Assembly: GCF_002078175.1 (NCBI RefSeq)
Contig: NZ_MWFK01000001.1
Coordinates: 3,968,001-4,032,000, forward strand
Reading direction: 5' to 3'
Length of the DNA stretch: 64,000 bases
From: Streptomyces sp. M41(2017)
GTDB taxonomy: Bacteria > Actinomycetota > Actinomycetes > Streptomycetales > Streptomycetaceae
The notes below the pieces were generated by a model. That model saw nothing but the letters and a program-made list of their open reading frames with translations, was not told where the DNA came from and made no database searches. Numbering within the stretch: the stretch's first letter is position 1; each line of letters starts with the position of its first letter. Below, piece by piece: positions 18,987 through 27,057 of this stretch. Made by a program: the position numbers and the translations under genes.

Positions 18987-19009
18987 ATCCTGCACCCGCT
19001 CACTGACAA
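18987..19009 (-). promoter_or_regulatory. RecA-independent damage promoter (PafBC/RecA-NDp type) of lhr
   Basis: On the minus strand: TTGTCAGTG (19009-19001), an 8-nt gap, then CAGGAT (18992-18987), 6 nt before the ATG at 18980. The upstream nonamer is a perfect match to the known motif TTGTCRGTG-N8-TANNNT; the -10 differs only in its first base. The arrangement predicts a leaderless mRNA. Confidence 0.75.
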
Positions 19010-19199
19010 TCGCTCTGACCTGCGCGGATGCACTGGCGGAACCGGTCCGTCGGCCGGCGTCCGGCGGGATCGGGCGAGGGCCGCGGTGGACGCCCGCGGT
19101 GGCTGCGGCTGCGGGATGTGGCGGACGCTCGCGGTGGCCGCGGCCGGGGATGGGGTCGCGTCCACGGTGGCTCCGGCCGAGGTGGCGGAGAATGAGGGC

Positions 19200-20192
19200 G
19201 TGGCAGGTTCGGGGCAGGAGCGGGCACGGCACTGGCAGTACGCGGAGCTGCCCGGTGTCGATCTCCTGCGCGCCCGCTACGTCGAGAAGATCTTCGTGCG
19301 GCACACCCACGAGAACTTCGTGATCGCCGCCATCGACGAGGGCGTCGAGGTCTTCCACCACGGCGGCGTCGACCAGTACGCGGGTCCGGGCGCGCTGGCC
19401 CTCGTCAACCCCGACACCCCGCACACCGGACGCGCAGGCGTCCCCGAAGGCTGGCGCTACGGCGCCGTGTACCCCTCCCCGGACCTCGTCGCGGAGATCG
19501 CCGCCGAGACCACCACCCTGCGCGGTGCCCCCGGATTCACCCGGCCCGTCCTCGACGACCCCTACGCGGCCGGCCTGGTCCACCAGGTGCTCCGGGCCGC
19601 CGACGAGGGCAACGCGCTGGCCGCCGACACCCTGCTGCGGGTCGCCGTGACCCGGCTGCTGCGCCGGAACGGCGGGCCCCTGCCGCAGCGGGCCGTGCGG
19701 ACCGCGGGCGGCCGTCTCGCCGCACGCGCGCGTGCCGTGCTGGAGGAACGGATGGCCGAGCCGCCGACACTGGAGCGGCTCGCCACCGACCTCGGCACCA
19801 GCTCGTTCGCCCTGCTGCGCGCGTTCCGGGACGCCTACGGGATGCCGCCCCACACCTGGCTGACCGACGCCCGGGTGCGCCGCGCACGCCACCTCCTGGA
19901 CGCCGGTTCCGCGCCCGCCGAGGCGGCCGTCGCCGTCGGCTTCACGGACCAGCCCCACCTCAACCGCCACTTCACCCGGATCGTGGGCGTGCCCCCGGGT
20001 GCCTACCAGCGCGAGCGCAAGAACGTACAAGACGGCGCGGGGCACCTCCTCGTACCGTCCGACACGTGGCAGAACAGACAGCTCTCGCGGACCGAACCAG
20101 TGAAGACGGCGGAAAACCCGACGCCGCCGTCGTCCGCGACGCACTCGGAGTCGGGGTCGCCGTCGGACTGTCCGGTTTCGCCTTCGGGGTGA
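19200..20192 (+). CDS. AraC-family transcriptional regulator
   Basis: 330 aa. An AraC N-terminal cupin arm (about 20-150, HTHENFVIAAIDEGVEVFHH and NPDTPHTG) precedes a double-HTH domain (about 190-285, LATDLGTSSFALLRAFRDAY and AVAVGFTDQPHLNRHF). The cupin probably senses a small effector; the divergent-looking AzlCD exporter downstream suggests control of amino-acid export. GTG 19200 is taken because the cupin homology starts just after it and GAGAAT lies 6 nt upstream. The last ~40 residues overlap azlC in another frame by 127 nt. Confidence 0.85.
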   Translation: MAGSGQERARHWQYAELPGVDLLRARYVEKIFVRHTHENFVIAAIDEGVEVFHHGGVDQYAGPGALALVNPDTPHTGRAGVPEGWRYGAVYPSPDLVAEIAAETTTLRGAPGFTRPVLDDPYAAGLVHQVLRAADEGNALAADTLLRVAVTRLLRRNGGPLPQRAVRTAGGRLAARARAVLEERMAEPPTLERLATDLGTSSFALLRAFRDAYGMPPHTWLTDARVRRARHLLDAGSAPAEAAVAVGFTDQPHLNRHFTRIVGVPPGAYQRERKNVQDGAGHLLVPSDTWQNRQLSRTEPVKTAENPTPPSSATHSESGSPSDCPVSPSG

Positions 20193-20893
20193 CGTCGGCC
20201 GGCAGCGGGCTCAGCCTTCTGCAGACCTGCGCTCTGAGCCTGCTGGTGTTCACCGGCGCCTCGCAGTTCGCGCTGGTGGGTGCGCTCGCGGCCGGAGGCA
20301 ACCCGCTCACCGCAGCCGCGGGCGCCTTCTTCCTGGGGGTGCGCAACGCCTTCTACGGGCTGCGCCTGTCGCAGCTTCTCGCTCTCCCGCGCGCGGTGCG
20401 CCCGTTCGCCGCCCAGTGGGTGATCGACGAGACCACGGCCGTCGCGCTCGCGCAGCCCACCCGCCGCAGCGTCCGGCTCGGCTTCACGGTCACCGGTCTG
20501 TCGCTGTACCTCCTGTGGAACCTGACCACCCTGCTCGGCGCGGCCGGGGCCGAGGCCATCGGGGACACCGACAAGTGGGGACTGGACGCCGCCGGCCCCG
20601 CCGTCTTCCTGGCGCTGCTCGCGCCGATGCTGAAGACCACCACGGAACGGGCGGTCGCGGGGATCGCGGTCCTGCTCGGGCTCGGCCTGCTGCCCGTACT
20701 GCCCGCCGGAGTCCCCGTGCTGGTGGCCGCGCTCGCCGCCCCCGCCGTGCTCTACGTGACGGGACGCAACCGGGCGCGGACCGACGACGGGCCACACGCC
20801 CGCACACCGCGGACCCCGTCCACGACCGGGCCCGAGGCGCCGGCCGACGGGCCCGGCACCGCACCGCACGACGCATCTGAGGAAGACCGTTGA
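20066..20893 (+). CDS. azlC: AzlC-family branched-chain amino-acid exporter, large subunit
   Basis: 275 aa. Polytopic membrane protein; the AzlC signature GVTSAGSGLSLLQTCALSLLV and FTGASQFALVGALAAGGNP are visible, with about five to seven hydrophobic segments up to residue ~235. A Pro/Thr-rich polar tail follows. With AzlD it forms a branched-chain amino-acid (or analogue) export pair. GTG 20066 lies inside the AraC gene; the first ~15 codons have weak GC3 bias, so the true start could be slightly downstream. Couples to azlD through a 4-nt overlap. Confidence 0.85.
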   Translation: MAEQTALADRTSEDGGKPDAAVVRDALGVGVAVGLSGFAFGVTSAGSGLSLLQTCALSLLVFTGASQFALVGALAAGGNPLTAAAGAFFLGVRNAFYGLRLSQLLALPRAVRPFAAQWVIDETTAVALAQPTRRSVRLGFTVTGLSLYLLWNLTTLLGAAGAEAIGDTDKWGLDAAGPAVFLALLAPMLKTTTERAVAGIAVLLGLGLLPVLPAGVPVLVAALAAPAVLYVTGRNRARTDDGPHARTPRTPSTTGPEAPADGPGTAPHDASEEDR

Positions 20894-21198
20894 ACATCTG
20901 GATCGCCATCGTCGCCACCGCCGTCGGCTGCTACGTCGTCAAGCTCGTCGGTCTGCTGATCCCCGCCGGGGTGCTGGAGCGGCCCCTCGTGCAGCGGCTC
21001 GCCGCCCTGCTGCCGGTCGCGCTCCTTGCCGCCCTCACGGCCCAGCAGACCTTCGCGGACGGGCGGGTCCTCGTCGTGGACGCGAAGGCCGCGGGGCTCG
21101 CGGCGGCGGCCGTAGCACTGATCCTGCGTGCCCCGTTCCTGCTGGTGGTCGCCGCGGCGGTCGCGGTGACGGCCGGGGTCCGCGCGATCACGGGGTGA
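20890..21198 (+). CDS. azlD: AzlD-family transporter small subunit
   Basis: 102 aa with four hydrophobic segments, the family norm. The TTG start overlaps the azlC stop (TTGA at 20890-20893). Functions as the obligate partner of AzlC in branched-chain amino-acid efflux. Contains the conserved LLPVALLAALTAQQTF segment. Confidence 0.85.
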   Translation: MNIWIAIVATAVGCYVVKLVGLLIPAGVLERPLVQRLAALLPVALLAALTAQQTFADGRVLVVDAKAAGLAAAAVALILRAPFLLVVAAAVAVTAGVRAITG

Positions 21199-21324
21199 CA
21201 CACGGGCACGCGCGCGTGGACCGCGCCGCGCCCCCGGAGCCGAGCGCGACCCCGATCCCGTCACGGGACGGGAGGGACCGTGGCCGGTGAGGTGGTCGCG
21301 GACAGTGGTGTCTGCCGGACGTCC

Positions 21325-22269
21325 TCAGCCGACGGATCTGCCGTGCGCCCGCAAGGTGCGCAGTGCCTCGATCGTCACCAGGGGACGGCTCTCCAGGGCG
21401 ATGCCGGGCGCCCACTGACGCCACCGGACCGGCCAGCCGCCGTCCTCCTGCTGCTCGGCCGCGAGGTGGTCGAGGGAGCGTGACATCTCCTCGTCGGTGA
21501 ACCACGCGCGCGCGAGCGAGCCCGGAGTGCCCGCGTAGTCGTGGGGGAAGTGATGCTCACGCTCCGCGTATCCGGGGGCGACGGGGAAGGCCGCCAGGTT
21601 CCCGGGGTCGAGCGCGGCGAGCCGGCTCTCCCGGACGAGGCGGCCCAGCCGGTCGGCGCATGCCTCCGCGCGCGGGCGGTCGGCCGCCGAATCGAGGAAG
21701 GCGACCGCCGCCTCGATCTCGTACGGATGGGACCGCTCCAGGGACTCGACCGCCTGCCAGCAGAAGTCGGTGGCACGGAACAGCCAGGCGTGCCACACCT
21801 CGTTGCGGTGCAGCAGGCCCACCACCGGACCGGTGGAGAGGAGTTCGCTCGGCGGGTCGTCGACGATCGTGAGGAAGGGGGCGGCCGGGTAGCCGCGCTG
21901 GCTGGGACGGATCGCCGGGAGCGCGCCGTCCGCCGTCGACACGGAGGTCAGATAGCGGCACACACGCTCCACCCGCTGGCCGCCGCAGCGCCCGATCGAG
22001 TCGAGGACCCGCAGCGCGTGCCCGGTGTGCAGTGGCTGGCTGACCGGGCCGCGCAGATCGGGTTCGAGCGCGTGACCGTAGCCTTCGTCGTCGTTGCGGT
22101 ACGCGGCCAGCGCGGTCTCCACCGCGTCGGCGCCTCCGTCGAGGAAGTGATAAGCGAAGCGGCGCTGTTCCAGCACGCGCGCGGTGAGCCAGATGAAGTG
22201 CTCGGCGCGTGCGAGCGGGGAACGCGCCGGGGGCGTCTGGGGGAGTAGGGATGCTCCTGTTTCGGCCAT
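21325..22269 (-). CDS. Conserved hypothetical protein with alpha/alpha-toroid-like repeats
   Basis: 314 aa. No catalytic motif recognised. Helical repeats such as VETALAAYRNDDEGYGHALE and the terminal QQEDGGWPVRWRQW resemble the QxxDGGW repeats of prenyltransferase/squalene-cyclase-like toroids, but the DXDD cyclase motif is absent. Probably a soluble protein. Starts MAETGASLLPQTPPARSPLA. Lies alone on the minus strand between azlD and the DUF3046 gene. Confidence 0.65.
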   Translation of the reverse strand: MAETGASLLPQTPPARSPLARAEHFIWLTARVLEQRRFAYHFLDGGADAVETALAAYRNDDEGYGHALEPDLRGPVSQPLHTGHALRVLDSIGRCGGQRVERVCRYLTSVSTADGALPAIRPSQRGYPAAPFLTIVDDPPSELLSTGPVVGLLHRNEVWHAWLFRATDFCWQAVESLERSHPYEIEAAVAFLDSAADRPRAEACADRLGRLVRESRLAALDPGNLAAFPVAPGYAEREHHFPHDYAGTPGSLARAWFTDEEMSRSLDHLAAEQQEDGGWPVRWRQWAPGIALESRPLVTIEALRTLRAHGRSVG

Positions 22270-22337
22270 GCGTCAGACCGTAGGGCGGAAAGCGGTCTCG
22301 GCATGGGCTCCCGGCACTGGCCCACCCCCAGGGGCGG

Positions 22338-22343
22338 GATACT
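22338..22343 (+). promoter_or_regulatory. Candidate -10 of a leaderless DUF3046 promoter
   Basis: GATACT ends 6 nt before ATG 22350; no Shine-Dalgarno is present. Only the A2 and T6 positions of TANNNT match in this register. Confidence 0.35.
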
Positions 22344-22349
22344 GGTGTC

Positions 22350-22544
22350 ATGCGGTTGACGGTCTTCTGGCAGCGAATGGCTGATCACTTCGGGGCGGGG
22401 TACGCCGACACCTTCGCGCGCGATCACGTGATGACGGAACTCGGCGGGCGCACCGTCAACGAGGCGCTGGACGCCGGCTGGGAGGCCAGGGACGTCTGGC
22501 GCGCGGTGTGCGCGTCGATGGACGTTCCGTACGAAAAGCGCTGA
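22350..22544 (+). CDS. DUF3046 family protein
   Basis: 64 aa, full family length. Begins MRLTVFWQRMADHFGAGYA and includes HVMTELGGRTVNEALDAG and a C-terminal WRAVCASMDVP. Small cytoplasmic actinobacterial protein of unknown function that typically lies near recA, as here (2.5 kb upstream). Confidence 0.85.
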   Translation: MRLTVFWQRMADHFGAGYADTFARDHVMTELGGRTVNEALDAGWEARDVWRAVCASMDVPYEKR

Positions 22545-22619
22545 CAGGCACCCGAAAAGGGCCTGGTCCGGGCCGGGAAAGTGTCCGGCGGGCATCGAAC
22601 AAGGGGGGACCGGGTCCGA

Positions 22620-22642
22620 TTGTCGGTGGCGTGGGCGAAACT
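22620..22642 (+). promoter_or_regulatory. Possible damage-type promoter of the AI-2E-family gene
   Basis: TTGTCGGTG (22620-22628), 8 nt, GAAACT (22637-22642), then 6 nt to GTG 22649. The nonamer matches TTGTCRGTG perfectly and the spacing is exact; the -10 is poor because GA replaces TA. Confidence 0.4.
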
Positions 22643-22648
22643 TGCCCC

Positions 22649-23860
22649 GTGGCCCCGACAGACGAGCACCCGCAGGTCGATCAGCAGGCATCCCCGTCCG
22701 GCACGACACCACCCGACCCGCCCGGCGCGGGCGTCGTCGCGCAGGGCGGTCGCATGCCGCTCTGGCTGCCGCGTGCCATGGTGCTCGCGCTGACGCTCAT
22801 CGCGGCGTTCCAACTCGGCAGTTGGGCGTTCCACCAGCTCACGGGCCTGTTGATCAACATCCTGATCTCGTTCTTCCTCGCGCTCGCGATAGAACCCGCG
22901 GTCAGCTGGATGGCCTCGCGGGGCATGCGCAGGGGACTGGCCGCGTTCTTCGTCTTCCTCGGCTCGCTGATCCTGACCGCCGGATTCATCACGCTGCTCG
23001 GCTCGATGCTCGCGGGGCAGATCATCAAGATGGTCGAGGGCTTCCCGGACTACCTCGACTCCGTCATCAACTGGATCAACGCGCACTTCCACACCGACCT
23101 GAGACGGGTCGACATCCAGGACAGCCTGCTCCACTCCGCCTGGCTCCGGAAGTACGTGCAGAACAGCGCCACCGGCGTCCTGGACGTCTCCGGGCAGGTC
23201 CTGGGCGGGCTCTTCCAACTGCTGACCATCGCGCTGTTCTCGTTCTACTTCGCCGCCGACGGACCGCGACTGCGGCGTGCGCTCTGCTCGGTTCTGCCAC
23301 CGGCCCGGCAGGCCGAGGTGCTGCGCGCCTGGGAGATCGCCGTCGACAAGACCGGCGGCTATCTGTACTCGCGCGGCCTGATGGCACTGATCTCAGGAGT
23401 GGCGCACTACATCCTGCTGCAGGCGCTCGGCGTGCCCTACGCGCCCGTGCTCGGCGTGTGGGTCGGCCTGGTCTCGCAGTTCATCCCGACCATCGGCACC
23501 TATCTCGCGGGCGCCCTGCCCATGCTGATCGCCTTCACCGTCGACCCCTGGTACGCGCTGTGGGTGCTCGTCTTCGTCGTGATCTACCAGCAGTTCGAGA
23601 ACTACGTGCTGCAGCCCAAGCTGACCTCCAAGTCGGTGGACATCCACCCGGCGGTCGCCTTCGGATCCGTCATCGCGGGCACGGCGCTCCTCGGAGCCGT
23701 CGGCGCCCTGATCGCCATCCCCGCCGTGGCCACGCTCCAGGCGTTCCTCGGGGCCTACGTGAAGCGCTACGAGGTCACGGACGACCCCCGCGTCCACGGG
23801 CACCGCACGCGCAGCTCGGAGGGGCTCGCCGCGCGCGTGCGGCGGCTGCTCGACCGGTGA
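22649..23860 (+). CDS. AI-2E family transporter (PerM-like membrane protein)
   Basis: 403 aa. A polar N-terminal ~35 residues precede seven to eight hydrophobic segments, including MVLALTLIAAFQLGSWAF, LLINILISFFLALAIEPAV and the conserved PYAPVLGVWVGLVSQFIPTIG motif. Family members export diverse solutes (some Na+/H+ antiport, some AI-2); substrate is not predictable. GTG 22649 fits the promoter spacing; an in-frame GTG 22631 is an alternative. Confidence 0.82.
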   Translation: MAPTDEHPQVDQQASPSGTTPPDPPGAGVVAQGGRMPLWLPRAMVLALTLIAAFQLGSWAFHQLTGLLINILISFFLALAIEPAVSWMASRGMRRGLAAFFVFLGSLILTAGFITLLGSMLAGQIIKMVEGFPDYLDSVINWINAHFHTDLRRVDIQDSLLHSAWLRKYVQNSATGVLDVSGQVLGGLFQLLTIALFSFYFAADGPRLRRALCSVLPPARQAEVLRAWEIAVDKTGGYLYSRGLMALISGVAHYILLQALGVPYAPVLGVWVGLVSQFIPTIGTYLAGALPMLIAFTVDPWYALWVLVFVVIYQQFENYVLQPKLTSKSVDIHPAVAFGSVIAGTALLGAVGALIAIPAVATLQAFLGAYVKRYEVTDDPRVHGHRTRSSEGLAARVRRLLDR

Positions 23861-23863
23861 CCC

Positions 23864-24643
23864 TCACCAGGTGAGCACCGCGTCGACGCCTGCGGCGAGG
23901 ACGGCCACGGCGTAGCAGCCGACCGCCCCGTACAGGACGCGCTCCCTGACCCGCTCGCTCCAGCCGGTGCGGGAGAGCAGCCATGCCAGCGCGGGCAGCA
24001 CGAGAACGGCGTGCAGACTCACGCCGTGCAGCGGCTTGAGCGGTGCCGTCGAGCGGTAGGCGGCCTCCTGGTGGCCGGTACGGGCGAGAACGACCCCGCG
24101 GGCGATCATCGCGGCGCCGGAGGCCAGCGCGACCAGCAGGATCGCGAACCCGGAACGCAGGGCGAGCGGCATGCCGGGAGGCCCCGCCGGCCGGTTCCGG
24201 AACGACGCGACCGCGAACAGGGCCAGTACCGCGACCAGCACGCCGCCGCCCACGGCGAGCACCATGGACACCATCGTGTCGAAGCCGGTCTCCATGTCCA
24301 GATGCGAGGGCACCCGCCGCCACGCCTGAAGCGTGATCCCGCCGACCTCCACGACACAGTCCGCGGCGAACACGACGAGCAGCACCGTGCGCAGCCGGGC
24401 CCCGACACGCAGATACGACGTCACCCAGGTGACCGCGATCAGCGTCAGCCCGAAGGAGAGCCCGAAGGTGACGGGCTTGCGCCAGGAGACCGGACTGTCC
24501 CAGGGGCCGCCGTCGACGGCGAAGACCAGCAGATGCGCGCATCCCGACAGGACGAGCACGGCGCCCGTGGCATGGCAGAACCGCTCGGCCGCACGGAGCG
24601 AGGGCTTCTGCGGAGTCAGGGCGCGGACCCTCGTCGTTTCCAT
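23864..24643 (-). CDS. Hypothetical integral membrane protein
   Basis: 259 aa, start METTRVRALTPQKPSLRAAE. Seven hydrophobic segments (such as AVLVLSGCAHLLVFAVDG, FGLSFGLTLIAVTWVTSYL, VLLVVFAADCVVEVGGITL, VLYGAVGCYAVAVLAAGV). No known domain recognised. An upstream in-frame extension to 24832 is Arg/Pro rich and probably untranslated. Converges with the AI-2E gene, with only 3 bp between their stops. Confidence 0.7.
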   Translation of the reverse strand: METTRVRALTPQKPSLRAAERFCHATGAVLVLSGCAHLLVFAVDGGPWDSPVSWRKPVTFGLSFGLTLIAVTWVTSYLRVGARLRTVLLVVFAADCVVEVGGITLQAWRRVPSHLDMETGFDTMVSMVLAVGGGVLVAVLALFAVASFRNRPAGPPGMPLALRSGFAILLVALASGAAMIARGVVLARTGHQEAAYRSTAPLKPLHGVSLHAVLVLPALAWLLSRTGWSERVRERVLYGAVGCYAVAVLAAGVDAVLTW

Positions 24644-24826
24644 GGCGCACAGCCTGCCGGGCGGCCCCGGACGACGTCGTCGTACGGCCGGAGACACCGG
24701 TGCTGCGCCCGGGGGAGTAGCCCGGAACGGGTGCGCGCCGGGCCCGTGACGAGCGCGGATCCCAGGAGTTGTCGGACGGTGAACGTAGTCTCGGAAGTGC
24801 CGCGTGGTGCGCTTGACACGAAAATC

Positions 24827-24850
24827 GAACATCCATTCTTATGGAAGTTC
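24827..24850. promoter_or_regulatory. SOS-box-like composite palindrome upstream of recA
   Basis: GAAC-ATCC-ATTC (24827-24838) is a one-mismatch version of the LexA box GAAC-N4-GTTC. It is the left half of a larger near-palindrome in which GAAC-A-TCCAT (24827-24836) mirrors ATGGA-A-GTTC (24841-24850). A TTGACA (24813-24818) lies just upstream. Streptomyces recA is known to be LexA controlled; the extended symmetry is the unusual part. Confidence 0.6.
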
Positions 24851-24904
24851 CGGCGGAGCCCTCACCGAGGATTTCGGCAGGGTTTCCATGGAGATGTGCC
24901 CGAG

Positions 24905-24913
24905 TTATCCACA
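24905..24913 (+). promoter_or_regulatory. Perfect DnaA-box sequence in the recA upstream region
   Basis: TTATCCACA matches the E. coli DnaA-box consensus exactly (Streptomyces oriC favours TTGTCCACA). It lies between the SOS-like site and the second recA promoter. A single box may be fortuitous. Confidence 0.4.
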
Positions 24914-24936
24914 GGCCGGACGGGCGTCGGGGCGCA

Positions 24937-24959
24937 TTGTCAGTGGCAGGCGTTAGCGT
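24937..24959 (+). promoter_or_regulatory. RecA-independent damage promoter (RecA-NDp/PafBC type) of recA
   Basis: TTGTCAGTGGC (24937-24947), 6 nt, TAGCGT (24954-24959). This matches the published mycobacterial RecA-NDp motif at every fixed upstream base. Predicted +1 near 24966 gives a leader of about 37 nt to ATG 25003. Confidence 0.8.
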
Positions 24960-25002
24960 CTTTGACGTGAAGCGATCGACTCAAGCAAACCGGGTGGAAC
25001 CC

Positions 25003-26130
25003 ATGGCAGGAACCGACCGCGAGAAGGCGCTCGACGCCGCGCTCGCGCAGATTGAACGGCAGTTCGGCAAGGGTGCAGTGATGCGCCTGGGCGAGCGGCC
25101 GAATGAGCCCATCGAGGTCATCCCCACCGGGTCGACCGCGCTCGACGTCGCCCTCGGCGTCGGCGGGCTCCCGCGCGGCCGCGTGGTCGAGGTCTACGGC
25201 CCGGAGTCCTCCGGTAAGACGACCCTGACCCTGCACGCCGTCGCGAACGCGCAGAGGGCCGGCGGCCAGGTGGCGTTCGTGGACGCCGAGCACGCCCTCG
25301 ACCCCGAGTACGCGAAGAAGCTCGGCGTCGACATCGACAACCTCATCCTGTCGCAGCCGGACAACGGCGAGCAGGCCCTGGAGATCGTGGACATGCTGGT
25401 CCGCTCCGGTGCGCTCGACCTCATCGTCATCGACTCCGTCGCCGCCCTGGTGCCGCGCGCGGAGATCGAGGGCGAGATGGGCGACTCGCACGTGGGTCTG
25501 CAGGCCCGTCTGATGAGCCAGGCCCTGCGGAAGATCACCAGCGCGCTCAACCAGTCGAAGACCACCGCGATCTTCATCAACCAGCTGCGCGAGAAGATCG
25601 GCGTGATGTTCGGCTCCCCGGAGACCACGACCGGTGGCCGGGCGCTGAAGTTCTACGCCTCGGTGCGACTCGACATCCGCCGCATCGAGACGCTGAAGGA
25701 CGGCACCGACGCGGTCGGCAACCGCACGCGCGTCAAGGTCGTCAAGAACAAGGTCGCGCCGCCGTTCAAGCAGGCCGAGTTCGACATCCTGTACGGGCAG
25801 GGCATCAGCCGCGAGGGCGGTCTGATCGACATGGGCGTGGAGCACGGCTTCGTCCGCAAGGCCGGTGCCTGGTACACGTACGAGGGCGACCAGCTGGGCC
25901 AGGGCAAGGAGAACGCGCGCAACTTCCTGAAGGACAACCCCGACCTCGCCGACGAGATCGAGAAGAAGATCCTGGAGAAGCTGGGCGTCGGTGTGAAGAA
26001 GACCGAGGAGCCCGCGGTCGTGCCGGGAGCGGACACTGCGGTCCCTGCCGCCCCGGACGACGCCGCGAAGACGGTGCCCGCTCCGGCTGCCAAGGCCACC
26101 AAGGCCCGGGCCGCGGCGGCCAAGAGCTAG
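25003..26130 (+). CDS. recA: Recombinase RecA
   Basis: 375 aa, as in other Streptomyces. Forms ATP-dependent filaments on ssDNA, drives strand exchange and triggers LexA self-cleavage. Walker [10 protein letters not shown] at about 66-74, Walker [12 protein letters not shown]1/L2 DNA loops ([33 protein letters not shown]). The C-terminal ~45 residues form an Ala/Lys/Pro-rich tail typical of actinobacterial RecA. ATG 25003 ([14 protein letters not shown]) aligns with the family; the upstream in-frame ATG 24841 lies within promoter elements. Followed 3 bp later by recX. Confidence 0.98.
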   Translation: MAGTDREKALDAALAQIERQFGKGAVMRLGERPNEPIEVIPTGSTALDVALGVGGLPRGRVVEVYGPESSGKTTLTLHAVANAQRAGGQVAFVDAEHALDPEYAKKLGVDIDNLILSQPDNGEQALEIVDMLVRSGALDLIVIDSVAALVPRAEIEGEMGDSHVGLQARLMSQALRKITSALNQSKTTAIFINQLREKIGVMFGSPETTTGGRALKFYASVRLDIRRIETLKDGTDAVGNRTRVKVVKNKVAPPFKQAEFDILYGQGISREGGLIDMGVEHGFVRKAGAWYTYEGDQLGQGKENARNFLKDNPDLADEIEKKILEKLGVGVKKTEEPAVVPGADTAVPAAPDDAAKTVPAPAAKATKARAAAAKS

Positions 26131-26133
26131 TCC

Positions 26134-27057
26134 ATGACACGGCGAACCGACTGGGCCGAGTACGCCTCCCCTGCCGCCCCCAAGGGGCCGGGGCAGGGGT
26201 ACGGCGGACGTGACGGCGGCCCGGACGGAGACGGTGACGGAGCGTACGGCGGTGCCGGGGGGTACGGCGGCCGTTCGTACGGCCCCGCCGGCGACGGGTT
26301 CGACGGCGGGGAAGGCTTCTCCGGAGACGGTCCTGACGACGGTGATCCGGACGCCGGCGGAGCCTCGGGCTTCGGCCCGGGCCGGAGTGACGGCCCTTCG
26401 GGCGAAGGGTCCCGGCGTGGCGGTGGCGCCGCCCGCGGTGCGGGCGGACGAGGGCGTCGGAGGCGCGGCGGTTTCGGCGATCCGTCCGACGACCCGCGGG
26501 ACGGAGGCGACCCCTTCTCGTCGAGGGCCGAGAAGGCCGAGAAGAGGGAGCAGCCGAAGGACCCGGCCGAGCAGGCGCGCGCGATCTGCCTGCGTCTGCT
26601 CACCGGGACCCCGCGTACGCGCAAGCAACTCGCGGACGCACTGCGCAAGCGCGAGATCCCGGACGAGGTGGCGGACGAGGTCCTGTCACGGTTCGAGGAG
26701 GTCGGGCTGATCAACGACGGCGCCTTCGCGGAAGCCTGGGTCGAATCCCGGCACCACGGCCGGGGACTGGCCAGACGAGCCCTCGCCCAGGAGCTGCGGA
26801 CCAAGGGCGTCGAACCGACGCTGATCGACGAGGCCGTCGGGCAGCTCGACTCCGACCAGGAAGAGGCGACCGCGTGCGACCTGGTCGCCCGCAAGCTGCG
26901 CTCCACGCGCGGCCTGGACCGCGACAAGCGACTGCGGCGCCTCGCGGGCATGCTCGCCCGCAAGGGCTACTCCCAGGGCATGGCCCTGCGGGTGGTCCGG
27001 CAGGCGTTGGAGGAAGAGGGCGAGGACACGGAAGGGCTCGCGGACGAGGGGTTCTGA
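26134..27057 (+). CDS. recX: RecX regulatory protein with long Gly-rich N-terminal extension
   Basis: 307 aa. RecX caps and limits RecA filaments. The three-helix repeat core starts only near residue 130 (AEQARAICLRLLTGTPRTRK) and runs to about 295 with family motifs such as GLINDGAFAEAWV and LARKGYSQGMALRVVRQAL. The preceding ~125 residues are Gly/Asp/Tyr rich, then Arg/Gly rich (GRGRRRRGG). Typical actinobacterial RecX is well under 200-250 aa, so the extension is unusual. Starts 3 bp after recA, so probably co-transcribed and coupled. Confidence 0.92.
   Translation: MTRRTDWAEYASPAAPKGPGQGYGGRDGGPDGDGDGAYGGAGGYGGRSYGPAGDGFDGGEGFSGDGPDDGDPDAGGASGFGPGRSDGPSGEGSRRGGGAARGAGGRGRRRRGGFGDPSDDPRDGGDPFSSRAEKAEKREQPKDPAEQARAICLRLLTGTPRTRKQLADALRKREIPDEVADEVLSRFEEVGLINDGAFAEAWVESRHHGRGLARRALAQELRTKGVEPTLIDEAVGQLDSDQEEATACDLVARKLRSTRGLDRDKRLRRLAGMLARKGYSQGMALRVVRQALEEEGEDTEGLADEGF

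Noticed and set aside
18981-20144. 388-residue N-terminal extension of the lhr frame
   Set aside because: Antisense to the AraC gene; promoter and ATG at 18980 fit the helicase N-terminus.
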